A stretch of DNA of 64,000 nucleotides from Jejuia sp049889775 (lineage in GTDB: Bacteria > Bacteroidota > Bacteroidia > Flavobacteriales > Flavobacteriaceae): the NCBI GenBank assembly GCA_049889775.1, contig JBMHCT010000003.1:1-64000 (forward strand). Direction: 5' to 3'. The translations under genes and the position numbers were made by a program. The notes below the pieces were generated by a model. It saw only the letters and a list, made by a program, of their open reading frames with translations. It made no database searches and had not been told where the DNA came from. Below are positions 50,976-59,360 of this stretch, one piece after another. Positions within the stretch are counted from its first letter, which is position 1; each line of letters begins with the position of its first letter.

Positions 50976-51608
50976 ATGAAATATTTCAGCGAAAGCGACA
51001 TACAACATCTAAACCACATTTATAAAATCAATTTGATTAATAGCTGCTCAGGCTACAAATCTGCCAATTTAATTGGCTCTATTTCTGAAGATGGAAAAGA
51101 AAACGTTGCTGTTTTTAGTTCGATTACACACATTGGTTCTAGTCCTGCGATGTTAGGTTTTTTTTTAAGACCAACAACTGTGATTAGAAACACTTATGAA
51201 AATCTCAAAGCCACCGGCGTTTACACTATTAATCATATTCATAAAAGCATTGCTGCGGATGCACATCATACCTCAGCAAAATATGATTCGGATATTTCAG
51301 AATTTGATGTCACTGATTTAGAAGCGGAATACAAACCAGAATGTATAGCCCCTTTTGTTAAAGGTGCACCTGTTCAATTGGCTATGGAATTTGTAGAAGA
51401 ATATCCTATCAAAGCCAACAACACCATTTTGGTCATTGGAAAAGTTACTGGTCTTTATGTTAATGATGATTTAATTGAAAAAGATGGTTTCATTAATCTA
51501 TCAAAAGCTGAAGTAGCAGCAATAAATGGATTAGACGGTTATGCTATTCCAGAAAGCAATATGCGTTATGGCTATCAAAGACCAAAAGTTTTAATACACG
51601 ACTCATGA
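50976..51608 (+). CDS. flavin reductase family protein
   Basis: A 210-residue FMN-binding split-barrel protein. IGSISEDGKENVAVFSSITHIGSSP and FFLRPTTVIRNTYENLKATG are the FMN phosphate- and ring-binding segments of the flavin-reductase-like (DIM6/NTAB) family. One base separates it from the ABC1 gene and it overlaps the SDR gene by 4 bases (ATGA), so all are co-translated. It may reduce free flavin for the FAD-dependent photolyases; this is inference. Confidence 0.9.
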   Translation: MKYFSESDIQHLNHIYKINLINSCSGYKSANLIGSISEDGKENVAVFSSITHIGSSPAMLGFFLRPTTVIRNTYENLKATGVYTINHIHKSIAADAHHTSAKYDSDISEFDVTDLEAEYKPECIAPFVKGAPVQLAMEFVEEYPIKANNTILVIGKVTGLYVNDDLIEKDGFINLSKAEVAAINGLDGYAIPESNMRYGYQRPKVLIHDS

Positions 51609-53074
51609 ATGTTCTCGTAACAGGAGCAACAGGTTATATTGGCAAACGTTTGATTCCGTTTTTACTGAATCAAGGGCATACTGTTGTTTGTGTGGTTAGA
51701 GACAGATTGAGGGCGGATAAGAGTTATGCCGAAGAGGAAAACGTTTATGTGATTGAGGCGGACTTTCTAAAACCAGAAACGCTTAAAAATATTCCAATTA
51801 AAATAGATGTAGCGTATTATTTGATACATTCTATGTCTAACTCTTCTAAAGATTTTGAAAGTTTAGAAGAAAAATGTGCGATAAACTTTAAAAACTACAT
51901 AGAAAACACCAACACAAAACAAGTTATTTACTTGAGTGGTATTACAAATGAGGATGTGCTATCTAAACATTTACGTTCTCGAAAAAATGTAGAAGGCTAT
52001 TTAAAATCAGATCATTACGCACTTACCATATTCAAAGCGGGAATCATTGTGGGCTCAGGGAGTTCTTCATTCGAAATTATTAGGGATTTAGTTGAAAAGC
52101 TCCCTTTTATGATTGCGCCTAAGTGGTTGAACACTAAAACACAACCGCTTGCTGTTCGGGATGTTCTCGCTTTCTTATATCGCGCTGCTGGAAACGAAGC
52201 GGTCTACAATAAAACTTATGATGTTTTCGGTCCAGAAATCATTACTTACAAAGAGATGCTATTGCAATTTGCTGAAGTAAGAGGCTTAAAACGTTACATC
52301 TTAACGGTGCCAGTAATGACACCTAAATTATCGTCTTATTGGTTATATTTTGTGACTTCAACCTCTTACAAGTTAGCTACATCTTTGGTAGATAGCATGG
52401 GCATTCAAATTATTGGCAAACCAAGTAATATCAATAAATTGCTAAAAGTAAATCCGATAACCTATAAGGAAGCGGTAGAGTTAGCTTTTGAGAGAATAGA
52501 GCAAAATAGTATTATTTCCAGTTGGAAGGATTCTATGGTAAGCAGCGGCCGTTTAAGTAAAAGCCTCCATAAATATGTGAATGTCCCAAAATTTGGTTGT
52601 TTTAAAGATCAGCGTGAGCGCTATGTTGAGGATGAAGATGTGACCATTGAAAAAATATGGCGCATTGGTGGCGAAAACGGTTGGTATTATGGTACATTTT
52701 TATGGCGCATTCGTGGTTATATCGACAAACTATTTGGAGGTATTGGTTTAAGACGCGGAAGAACAAATCCCACAGAGCTTGATGCTGGAGATGCTCTGGA
52801 TTTTTGGCGAGTAATTTACGCGAATAAAAAACAACAAAAATTATTACTTTATGCTGAAATGCGCCTTCCTGGGGAAGCGTGGCTCGAATTCAAAATACGC
52901 GATGGCAAACTTATACAAACTGCAACTTTTAGACCTCGCGGACTTTGGGGTAGATTGTACTGGTACAGCGTACTCCCCTTTCACGGTTTTATTTTTTCTG
53001 GAATGATTAACAAATTGGCTAAAGTTGAGTCACAAGAAGCAGCACTTACCACAGAAAATGTGTCCAATCTGTAA
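51605..53074 (+). CDS. NAD(P)-dependent SDR-type protein with DUF2867 domain
   Basis: A 489-residue protein. The N-terminal Rossmann fold (VLVTGATGYIGKRLIPFLLNQGH) is of the atypical/extended SDR type (NmrA-like; VAYYLIHSMSNSSKDF, YLSGITNEDVLSKHLRSR). The C-terminal 180 residues are DUF2867 (RIGGENGWYYGTFLWRIRGYI ... LLYAEMRLPGEAWLEFKI ... FRPRGLWGRLYWYSVLPFH). DUF2867-SDR proteins regularly accompany cryptochrome/photolyase genes in marine Bacteroidota. Its stop overlaps the DUF2256 gene by 17 bases. Substrate unknown. Confidence 0.88.
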   Translation: MNVLVTGATGYIGKRLIPFLLNQGHTVVCVVRDRLRADKSYAEEENVYVIEADFLKPETLKNIPIKIDVAYYLIHSMSNSSKDFESLEEKCAINFKNYIENTNTKQVIYLSGITNEDVLSKHLRSRKNVEGYLKSDHYALTIFKAGIIVGSGSSSFEIIRDLVEKLPFMIAPKWLNTKTQPLAVRDVLAFLYRAAGNEAVYNKTYDVFGPEIITYKEMLLQFAEVRGLKRYILTVPVMTPKLSSYWLYFVTSTSYKLATSLVDSMGIQIIGKPSNINKLLKVNPITYKEAVELAFERIEQNSIISSWKDSMVSSGRLSKSLHKYVNVPKFGCFKDQRERYVEDEDVTIEKIWRIGGENGWYYGTFLWRIRGYIDKLFGGIGLRRGRTNPTELDAGDALDFWRVIYANKKQQKLLLYAEMRLPGEAWLEFKIRDGKLIQTATFRPRGLWGRLYWYSVLPFHGFIFSGMINKLAKVESQEAALTTENVSNL

Positions 53075-53171
53075 ACGTCTGTTTTCTTGGAGAAAGAAAT
53101 GGGCTAGGGATTGGGAACACGTTAAATATTGTAGCGAAAAATGCAGGAGAAACAAAACAACATCGGTTTAG
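53058..53171 (+). CDS. DUF2256 mini zinc-ribbon protein (37 residues)
   Basis: A very short gene: ATG 53058 to TAG 53171. The product begins MCPICKRLFSWRKKWARDWE and has YCSEKCRRNK further on, the DUF2256 family, with four cysteines (C2, C5, C25, C29) spaced as a zinc ribbon and a basic, tryptophan-rich middle. It overlaps the SDR gene by 17 bases and the cryptochrome-DASH gene by 31 bases, each in a different frame. DUF2256 is repeatedly found next to cryptochromes and photolyases, suggesting a small partner, perhaps nucleic-acid binding; function not established. Confidence 0.88.
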   Translation: MCPICKRLFSWRKKWARDWEHVKYCSEKCRRNKTTSV

Positions 53172-54451
53172 TTTGGTTTAGAAATGACTTGAGAGTCAAT
53201 GATAATTCAGTTTTAAATGAAGCCATTAAACACCATCATTACATAATAGCTGTTTATTGTTTTGATCCGAGATACTTTGAAATCGGAGCCTTTGGTTTCA
53301 AAAAAACCGAAAAGTTTAGAGCGAAGTTTTTAATTGAAACCGTTGAGGATTTAAAACGAAATTTAAAGGATTTAAATATTGAATTGTTCGTTTATCAAAG
53401 CAAACCTGAAATAGCTATCCCAGAAGTAGTTGAAAAATTCAACATCACTTCTATTTATCTACAAAAAGAATGGACAAGTGAGGAAACAACAATCACCAAA
53501 CAAGTAAAGTTAAATTGTCTCAAAGGCACTATGTTTCAGGAATATTACGATCAGTTTTTATTTCATCCAGAAGACATCAATATGTCTTTTGATCAAATCC
53601 CACAGGTATTTACCAATTTCAGAAAAAAAGTTGAAAAATATAGTGCGGTAAGACCAATATATCATCCGATAGCTTCAGAGTCAAATCAAAACATTAAAAA
53701 CCCAACAGAAATCCCAACACTTGAAGATTTAGGGTTTGAAGATTTTGAAACACATCCGAAAAGTGCTTTCCCTTTTGAAGGCGGAGAAAACGCCGCTTTA
53801 AATCGTTTGGATGATTATTTCTTTCAAACGAAGAAACTAGGGTTCTACAAGAAAACAAGAAATGGACTTGTTGGAATTGATTACAGTTCAAAGCTCTCCT
53901 CTTGGTTAGCAAACGGCAGTATTTCAGCAAGAACCATCTACTGGAATGTAAAACAATTTGAAAAAGAGCATTACAAAAACCAATCTACCTATTGGTTGAT
54001 TTTCGAACTGATTTGGAGAGATTGTTTTAAATATATCTCATTGAAACACGGGAATAATATCTTTAAGATTCACGGTATCCTGAATAAAAACTACGAATGG
54101 AAAACTGATTGCGCTCAAGTCCAAAACTGGATACATGGCGAAACATGCTCCCCTTTTGTTAATGCCAACATGATAGAATTGAAAGAAACAGGTTGGATGA
54201 GTAATCGTGGTCGTCAAAATGTAGCTTCCTTTTTCGCTAAAGATTTGTTGCTAGATTGGAGAATTGGTGCTGCTTATTTTGAATCTCTGTTGATTGATTA
54301 CGATGTTCATAGTAACTATGGCAATTGGATGTATGTTGCTGGAGTGGGTAACGATCCGCGAGATAGAAAATTTAATGTGGATTTACAGGCTGAACGTTAT
54401 GATACTTCTGGAAAGTTTCAAAATATGTGGTTACAAAAGACCTTGTTTTAA
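53141..54451 (+). CDS. DASH-family cryptochrome
   Basis: A 436-residue photolyase-superfamily protein. The N-terminal Rossmann-type antenna domain (GLVWFRNDLRVNDNSVLNEA) and C-terminal FAD domain are present. DASH signatures include FRKKVEKYSAVRPI, LGFYKKTRNGLVGIDYSSKLS, LIWRDCFKYISLKHG and the C-terminal MSNRGRQNVASFF and WRIGAAYFESLLIDYDV. Cry-DASH proteins repair CPDs in single-stranded DNA and carry MTHF as antenna, consistent with folE in the same cluster. Length is in the lower range of the family (about 430-500). Overlaps DUF2256 at its start. Confidence 0.93.
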   Translation: MQEKQNNIGLVWFRNDLRVNDNSVLNEAIKHHHYIIAVYCFDPRYFEIGAFGFKKTEKFRAKFLIETVEDLKRNLKDLNIELFVYQSKPEIAIPEVVEKFNITSIYLQKEWTSEETTITKQVKLNCLKGTMFQEYYDQFLFHPEDINMSFDQIPQVFTNFRKKVEKYSAVRPIYHPIASESNQNIKNPTEIPTLEDLGFEDFETHPKSAFPFEGGENAALNRLDDYFFQTKKLGFYKKTRNGLVGIDYSSKLSSWLANGSISARTIYWNVKQFEKEHYKNQSTYWLIFELIWRDCFKYISLKHGNNIFKIHGILNKNYEWKTDCAQVQNWIHGETCSPFVNANMIELKETGWMSNRGRQNVASFFAKDLLLDWRIGAAYFESLLIDYDVHSNYGNWMYVAGVGNDPRDRKFNVDLQAERYDTSGKFQNMWLQKTLF

Positions 54452-54454
54452 GAC

Positions 54455-55939
54455 ATGAACAATAATGAGATTCACATTATATTTCCGCATCAGTTATTCA
54501 AAACTTCCAAAGCTCTTGATTCAACAACTACTATTTATTTAGTTGAGGAACACCTATTTTTTCAGCAATATAAATTCCATAAACAGAAAATTGCGTTTCA
54601 TCGGGCTAGTATGAAAGCGTATCAAGCCTATTTGGAATCCAAGGGAAAGCTAGTAAATTATATTGAAGCTGTACAAGGCGAAAGTGACATAAGAGTTCTG
54701 CTTCCGAAACTTTCAGGGGAAGGTATAAAAGGTATTCATATCTTAGACCCGACAGATAATTGGCTTGAAAAGCGTATTAAAAATTCAACTTCAAATTTAG
54801 AAGCGATTTGGTACGACAACCCCCTTTTCATTAATACTAAAGCTGAACTATCTTCTTTTTTTAAACCTTCAAAAAAGAAATTTTTTCAAACGGCATTCTA
54901 CAAAGAGCAGCGCAAAAAACGAGATATTTTAATGCACGGTGACCAACCCGAAGGTGGCAAATGGACATTTGATGCTGATAACCGAAAAAAATATCCGAAA
55001 GGAAAAACACCACCAAGTATTCAATTTCCTGAAAAAACTAAATTTCTCAAAGAAGCCGAAGCATATGTCGAGGAAAACTTCAGATTAAATTATGGAGACC
55101 TTAATGATTTTGTAGTATACCCAATTGATTTTGATTCGGCAGACGCTTGGTTAGAACAATTTTTTGAGTACAGATTTCACGAATTTGGAGTGTATGAAGA
55201 CGCCATAGTAAAAGAAGAACATTTTTTAAACCACAGTTTATTATCACCTTTGATTAATGTTGGTCTTTTAGATGCAAACGATGTCATAAATAAGGCTATT
55301 GATTATTCAAACAAAAATAATAGTCCCTTAAATTCCACCGAAGGCTTTGTCCGTCAAATTTTAGGGTGGCGTGAATTTATTAGAGGTGTTTACGAAGTAA
55401 AAGGCACTGAGGAACGCACTAAAAACTTCTGGAATTTCAGTAGAAAAATTCCAAAATCCTTTTATGATGGTTCAACAGGAATTGCACCTGTGGACGATGT
55501 CATCAAAAAAGTGCTAAAAACAGGATATGCCCATCATATTGAACGTCTCATGATACTTGGAAACTTTATGGTGTTATGCGAGTTTGATCCTGATGATGTA
55601 TACCAATGGTTTATGGAGTTGTTTATTGATGCTTACGATTGGGTAATGGTGCCCAATGTATATGGCATGAGTTTGTTTGCTGATGGTGGTTTGATGAGCA
55701 CCAAACCCTATATAAGTAGCAGTAATTACATTATGAAAATGAGTAATTATGGCAAAGGTGAATGGCAGCAGACTTGGGATGGTTTGTTTTGGACGTTTAT
55801 GGATAAGCATCGTGATTTCTTTTTGAGTAACCCAAGACTTGGCATGCTGATAAGAACTTTTGATAAAATGAAACCTGAAACAAAAAGCACCCATTTTAAA
55901 CATGCGGAAACTTTTTTTAATGCCCTAGATAATGAATGA
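54455..55939 (+). CDS. FeS-BCP-type (6-4 photolyase-like) protein lacking the Fe-S cysteines
   Basis: A 494-residue member of the bacterial cryptochrome/photolyase family related to PhrB/CryB (deoxyribodipyrimidine photolyase-related). Diagnostic parts are IIFPHQLFKTSKALDS at the start, ILGWREFIRGVYE, AHHIERLMILGNFMVLCEFDP, DWVMVPNVYGMSLFADGGLM and MSNYGKGEWQQTWDGLFW. Characterised members hold a [4Fe-4S] cluster on four cysteines; here the only cysteine in the whole protein is C375 (at the first ligand position), and the next expected site reads YISSSNY. The cluster must be absent or different. Overlaps the next gene by 8 bases. Confidence 0.9.
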   Translation: MNNNEIHIIFPHQLFKTSKALDSTTTIYLVEEHLFFQQYKFHKQKIAFHRASMKAYQAYLESKGKLVNYIEAVQGESDIRVLLPKLSGEGIKGIHILDPTDNWLEKRIKNSTSNLEAIWYDNPLFINTKAELSSFFKPSKKKFFQTAFYKEQRKKRDILMHGDQPEGGKWTFDADNRKKYPKGKTPPSIQFPEKTKFLKEAEAYVEENFRLNYGDLNDFVVYPIDFDSADAWLEQFFEYRFHEFGVYEDAIVKEEHFLNHSLLSPLINVGLLDANDVINKAIDYSNKNNSPLNSTEGFVRQILGWREFIRGVYEVKGTEERTKNFWNFSRKIPKSFYDGSTGIAPVDDVIKKVLKTGYAHHIERLMILGNFMVLCEFDPDDVYQWFMELFIDAYDWVMVPNVYGMSLFADGGLMSTKPYISSSNYIMKMSNYGKGEWQQTWDGLFWTFMDKHRDFFLSNPRLGMLIRTFDKMKPETKSTHFKHAETFFNALDNE

Positions 55940-57413
55940 AAGAGAACCTATTAATATTGTTTGGCTAAAACGCGATTTAAGATTACATGATAACGAAGCT
56001 ATTGTTAATGCCCTAAAGTCTGAAAAGCGCGTTTTAATAGTGTATTGCTTTGAACCTATTTTACTAAATGATCCGCATTATAGTGAACGCCATTGGAATT
56101 TTATTAAAGAGTCTATTGTGGATTTGAATAAAGAATTGGCCTCTTACAATTCAAAAGTTTTGGCTGTACAATCAGATATTATTCCAACTATAAATCAGTT
56201 GCTTTCAAAATTTCGCATTTCGGATTTATACTCACACCAAGAAACAGGTATTTTGACGACTTACGAACGCGATAAAAATTTTAAACGCTATTGTAAAAAC
56301 AATTTGATTGAGTGGCACGAAAATATCAACAACGGTGTACAGCGCGGTTTAAAGAATAGAGATGGTTGGAATGATTTGGTGGATGCATTTTATGCCATAG
56401 AACCACTACCCTTTTCACCTAAAGAACATCAACTTATAACTATTGAAGAAGTTGAACATCTGGAAATACACTTCAATATTTCAGATTTAAATACACCAGA
56501 GGTTTCAACATTTCAAAGAGGTGGTCGTTCCATGGGACTTCGTTATTTAAAATCCTTTTTTGAAGAGCGTTATCCTGATTATATGTTCAATATTTCAAAA
56601 CCGGAATTGTCGAGAACAAGTTGTAGCAGAATTTCGCCTTATTTAGCTTGGGGCAATTTATCAGTTCGAGAAGTATATCATCAAGCCTATCATTTAAAAG
56701 AAACAGCGACCCATAAAAAAGCGCTGGAGGCATTCATGTCTCGTTTGCGTTGGCAAACCCACTTCATTCAAAAGTTTGAAATGGAATATACTATGGAAGA
56801 AGCAAGTGTAAATAAAGGGTTTCATAAACTAAAAAAGAGTGTTTCAGAAATATATAAAATGGCTTGGAAAAGTGGACAAACAGGTTATCCATTGGTAGAT
56901 GCTTGTATGCGTTGCTTGAACGAAACAGGATATCTGAACTTTAGAATGCGAGCATTAGTAGTTTCCTTTTTTACACACAACCTATGGCAACCTTGGCAAG
57001 AGGCTACCACTCATTTATCTAGAATGTTTTTAGATTTTGAACCTGGAATTCATTTTCCACAGTTACAAATGCAAGCGGGAGAAACAGGCGTTAATATGTT
57101 ACGTATTTATAATCCCGTAAAAAACAGTTTGGAACATGATCCTGAAGCCTCATTTATAAAAAAATGGGTTCCAGAACTACAACATCTTGATACACCTTTC
57201 GCACATCAACCTTATTTGATGACTGAAATGGAGCAACAATTCAATAATTTCAAACTAGGTAAAGATTATCCTAAACCCATTGTAGATTTAGAAACCTCAC
57301 GTAAAAAAGCGGGTGACGCACTCTGGAATCTAAGAAAAGACAAAATTGTTTTAGAAGAAAGCAAAAGAATTCTTAGAAAACACACTCTAAGAAACAGACT
57401 CAACAATATTTAA
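55932..57413 (+). CDS. third photolyase/cryptochrome-like FAD-binding protein
   Basis: A 493-residue photolyase-superfamily protein. Antenna domain: NIVWLKRDLRLHDNEAIVNAL; FAD domain: RISPYLAWGNLSVREVYHQA, SRLRWQTHFIQKFEMEY, GYPLVDACMRCLNETGYLNFRMR, FTHNLWQPWQEATTHLSRMF and DFEPGIHFPQLQMQAGETG. The tail PGIHFPQLQMQAGETGVNMLRIYNP is unlike class I CPD photolyases and marks a separate bacterial clade often annotated only as FAD-binding domain protein. Whether it repairs DNA or signals is unknown. Last gene of the first unit; 123 bases then a second operator. Confidence 0.88.
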   Translation: MNEREPINIVWLKRDLRLHDNEAIVNALKSEKRVLIVYCFEPILLNDPHYSERHWNFIKESIVDLNKELASYNSKVLAVQSDIIPTINQLLSKFRISDLYSHQETGILTTYERDKNFKRYCKNNLIEWHENINNGVQRGLKNRDGWNDLVDAFYAIEPLPFSPKEHQLITIEEVEHLEIHFNISDLNTPEVSTFQRGGRSMGLRYLKSFFEERYPDYMFNISKPELSRTSCSRISPYLAWGNLSVREVYHQAYHLKETATHKKALEAFMSRLRWQTHFIQKFEMEYTMEEASVNKGFHKLKKSVSEIYKMAWKSGQTGYPLVDACMRCLNETGYLNFRMRALVVSFFTHNLWQPWQEATTHLSRMFLDFEPGIHFPQLQMQAGETGVNMLRIYNPVKNSLEHDPEASFIKKWVPELQHLDTPFAHQPYLMTEMEQQFNNFKLGKDYPKPIVDLETSRKKAGDALWNLRKDKIVLEESKRILRKHTLRNRLNNI

Positions 57414-57475
57414 ACACTTGTTATTCAACACATTGAATATCTTATAAGTTTTTTCAATAGTCACATGTTAATTTT

Positions 57476-57520
57476 TGTTTAACTTATTTATAAAAAAATT
57501 AAACATTTTGTATCTTTACC
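57476..57520 (+). promoter_or_regulatory. operator-promoter of the second photoprotection unit (copy 2)
   Basis: TGTTTAAC (57476-57483), 14 bases, ATTAAACA (57498-57505), then TTTTGTATCTTTACC (57506-57520), 16 bases before the ATG at 57537. Spacing and sequence are the same as at 48941-48985 upstream of the TetR gene, apart from one base in the right half-site and the AT-rich spacer. The shared element strongly suggests common control. Confidence 0.65.
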
Positions 57521-57536
57521 TTGTAAAAGGGGTAAA

Positions 57537-57965
57537 ATGATACTGAATACTACACACTTCAAAAAAGAACATCGTCAAATATTGAGAGATATTGTAGGAT
57601 CATCTTTCTCTTTGTTTGAAGCTTTTAAAATGAAAGGCATAGGTTCAAAACGTATGATAGTTGGAGATGTAAGTCCTAATCTAAAATCATTAATGAATAC
57701 GGTTTCAGATATTAACTATGCAAATATCGAACTACGTAAAAATGGTATTCTCATTTTCATTAATAAAGGATTGCAAAATTTTACTTGGGCCATACCTTAT
57801 TATCAATTGGTAATGTACAAAACCAATGGCGCAAGTATTCATGCTCAAGGAAAATTTATTCATTTTAAAAACAATAAAACGTTTAAGGAGAATAAAACCT
57901 TCTTTGAAAAAATGTTGGATGAGAAGATAAAATACGACCAACAATATAACTTTTTAGGGGCATGA
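57537..57965 (+). CDS. uncharacterised 142-residue protein, first gene of unit 2
   Basis: A soluble protein with no signal peptide or membrane segment and alternating alpha/beta character (KRMIVGDVSPNLKSLMNTVSD, ELRKNGILIFINKGLQNFTW, YQLVMYKTNGASIHAQGKF). I do not recognise the family; the last half suggests a PH-like beta barrel. It has the shared operator-promoter 16 bases ahead and overlaps the TIGR03643 gene by 4 bases (ATGA). A function in the light response is implied by context only. Confidence 0.75.
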   Translation: MILNTTHFKKEHRQILRDIVGSSFSLFEAFKMKGIGSKRMIVGDVSPNLKSLMNTVSDINYANIELRKNGILIFINKGLQNFTWAIPYYQLVMYKTNGASIHAQGKFIHFKNNKTFKENKTFFEKMLDEKIKYDQQYNFLGA

Positions 57966-58234
57966 CTTTTGCAATAGAAGACATAGACAGAATTATTGAA
58001 ATGGCTTGGGAAGACAGAACCACTTTTGAGGCCATAGAATTTCAATTTGGATTAAAAGAACAAGAAGTTATTGAGTTGATGCGACGCGAAATGAAACCCA
58101 GTAGTTTTAGAATGTGGAGAAAGAGAGTTCAAGGACGATCAACTAAACATGAAAAATTAAGATCTTTTGAAAAAGGTCGCTTTAAATGCAGCAGACAAAA
58201 ACAAATAACACACAATAAAATTTCAAAACGCTAA
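57962..58234 (+). CDS. TIGR03643 family (DUF2805) small protein
   Basis: A 90-residue basic protein. The core IEDIDRIIEMAWEDRTTFEAI ... QFGLKEQEVIELMRREMKPSSFRMWRKRVQGR is the TIGR03643/DUF2805 signature, a helix-turn-helix-like fold with a very basic tail (KLRSFEKGRFKCSRQKQ). TIGR03643 and DUF2256 genes both co-occur with cryptochromes across bacteria, and both are present in this cluster. DNA or RNA binding is plausible but unproven. Confidence 0.88.
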   Translation: MTFAIEDIDRIIEMAWEDRTTFEAIEFQFGLKEQEVIELMRREMKPSSFRMWRKRVQGRSTKHEKLRSFEKGRFKCSRQKQITHNKISKR

Positions 58235-58283
58235 CGTGCTTTGACTGACTTAGCATACCAGGACAGCACAAAAAAAAGATGAT

Positions 58284-58979
58284 ATGCAATTAAAACAATT
58301 AGAAAAAGAAACTAACGGACACAAGTTAAACGGATTTTCAATCGAAGACATTGGTGACGATCACCTATCTACTGGATTGGAAACACCCATGCGAGAAGAT
58401 GCCTTCAAATTAAGTGATTCAGAAAAAAAAGAGCGTATTGCAATTTTGTTTGAAGAGATCATGGAGGTTATGGGATTAGATTTAACCGACGATTCTTTAA
58501 AAGGCACACCCCAACGTGTTGCTAAAATGTATATAGATGAAATATTTTCTGGTTTAAACCCTGAGAATAAACCAAAAGTTGCCCTTTTTGACAACAAGTA
58601 CCAATACAACCAAATGTTGGTAGAAAAGAATATTACGTTCTATTCTAATTGCGAACATCATTTTGTGCCTATCATTGGTAAGGCTCACGTAGCTTATATT
58701 TCATCTGGAAAAGTTATTGGGCTATCAAAGTTGAATAGAATTGTGCAGTATTACGCTAAACGTCCGCAAGTACAGGAGCGTTTAACAAATCAAATTGCCA
58801 ACGAATTAAAATCTATTTTAGATACTGAAGATGTAGCGGTAATTATTGACGCTAAACATCTATGTGTATCATCGAGAGGTGTGAAAGACGATACCTCGGC
58901 GACGGTTACCGCGTATTACGGAGGAAAATTTAATACAGCAGATAAAATTAAAGAACTTCAAAATTACTTAAATAGTTAA
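58284..58979 (+). CDS. folE: GTP cyclohydrolase I
   Basis: A 231-residue enzyme converting GTP to 7,8-dihydroneopterin triphosphate, the first step of pterin and folate synthesis. The zinc ligands and active site are present in FYSNCEHHFVPIIGKAHVAYI and HLCVSSRGVKDDTSATVTAYYGG; the QVQERLTNQIANEL segment completes the family signature. Placed inside the photolyase cluster, it can raise the supply of the folate antenna chromophore (MTHF) used by photolyases and cryptochrome-DASH. Four bases separate it from the following small gene. Confidence 0.96.
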   Translation: MQLKQLEKETNGHKLNGFSIEDIGDDHLSTGLETPMREDAFKLSDSEKKERIAILFEEIMEVMGLDLTDDSLKGTPQRVAKMYIDEIFSGLNPENKPKVALFDNKYQYNQMLVEKNITFYSNCEHHFVPIIGKAHVAYISSGKVIGLSKLNRIVQYYAKRPQVQERLTNQIANELKSILDTEDVAVIIDAKHLCVSSRGVKDDTSATVTAYYGGKFNTADKIKELQNYLNS

Positions 58980-58983
58980 CGTC

Positions 58984-59214
58984 ATGGAATTAGAGTTAAT
59001 AAACAAAGCATTAGAGTTTGAACAAAGAAAAATGAGATCACTTTCAACAAGCGATCGCGTTAAAATTTCTAGAGAAGCTAAAGCATTAATTTTAGATTTA
59101 AATCAAATATATAAGGCGAATAAAGATGAAAAAATAATGGATATAATGAAACGCCTAACTGCTATAAAACGTAAAGTAGAAAAGCGTTTGAAAGGAAAGC
59201 CTTTAACAGCATAA
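58984..59214 (+). CDS. small helical protein, paralogue 1
   Basis: A 76-residue, highly charged all-helical protein: INKALEFEQRK, then SREAKALILDLNQIYKANKD, then MKRLTAIKRKVEKRLKGKP. A second gene 147 bases downstream (59361) encodes a close relative with the same blocks in the same order. No family recognised; no signal peptide, cysteines absent. Immediately follows folE, so probably in the same transcript. Confidence 0.78.
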   Translation: MELELINKALEFEQRKMRSLSTSDRVKISREAKALILDLNQIYKANKDEKIMDIMKRLTAIKRKVEKRLKGKPLTA

Positions 59215-59360
59215 TTTTTAAAAATAAGGTTAAGCAGACGCTTTTTATTAAGTTTTATCCAATATTTCGTCTCAAAACCTTGTAATCTGCTATATTTTAG
59301 TATATTGCGAACCGCTCAAAAATATGGGCACTTCACATACAAATATAGTTAGGTTAAATT

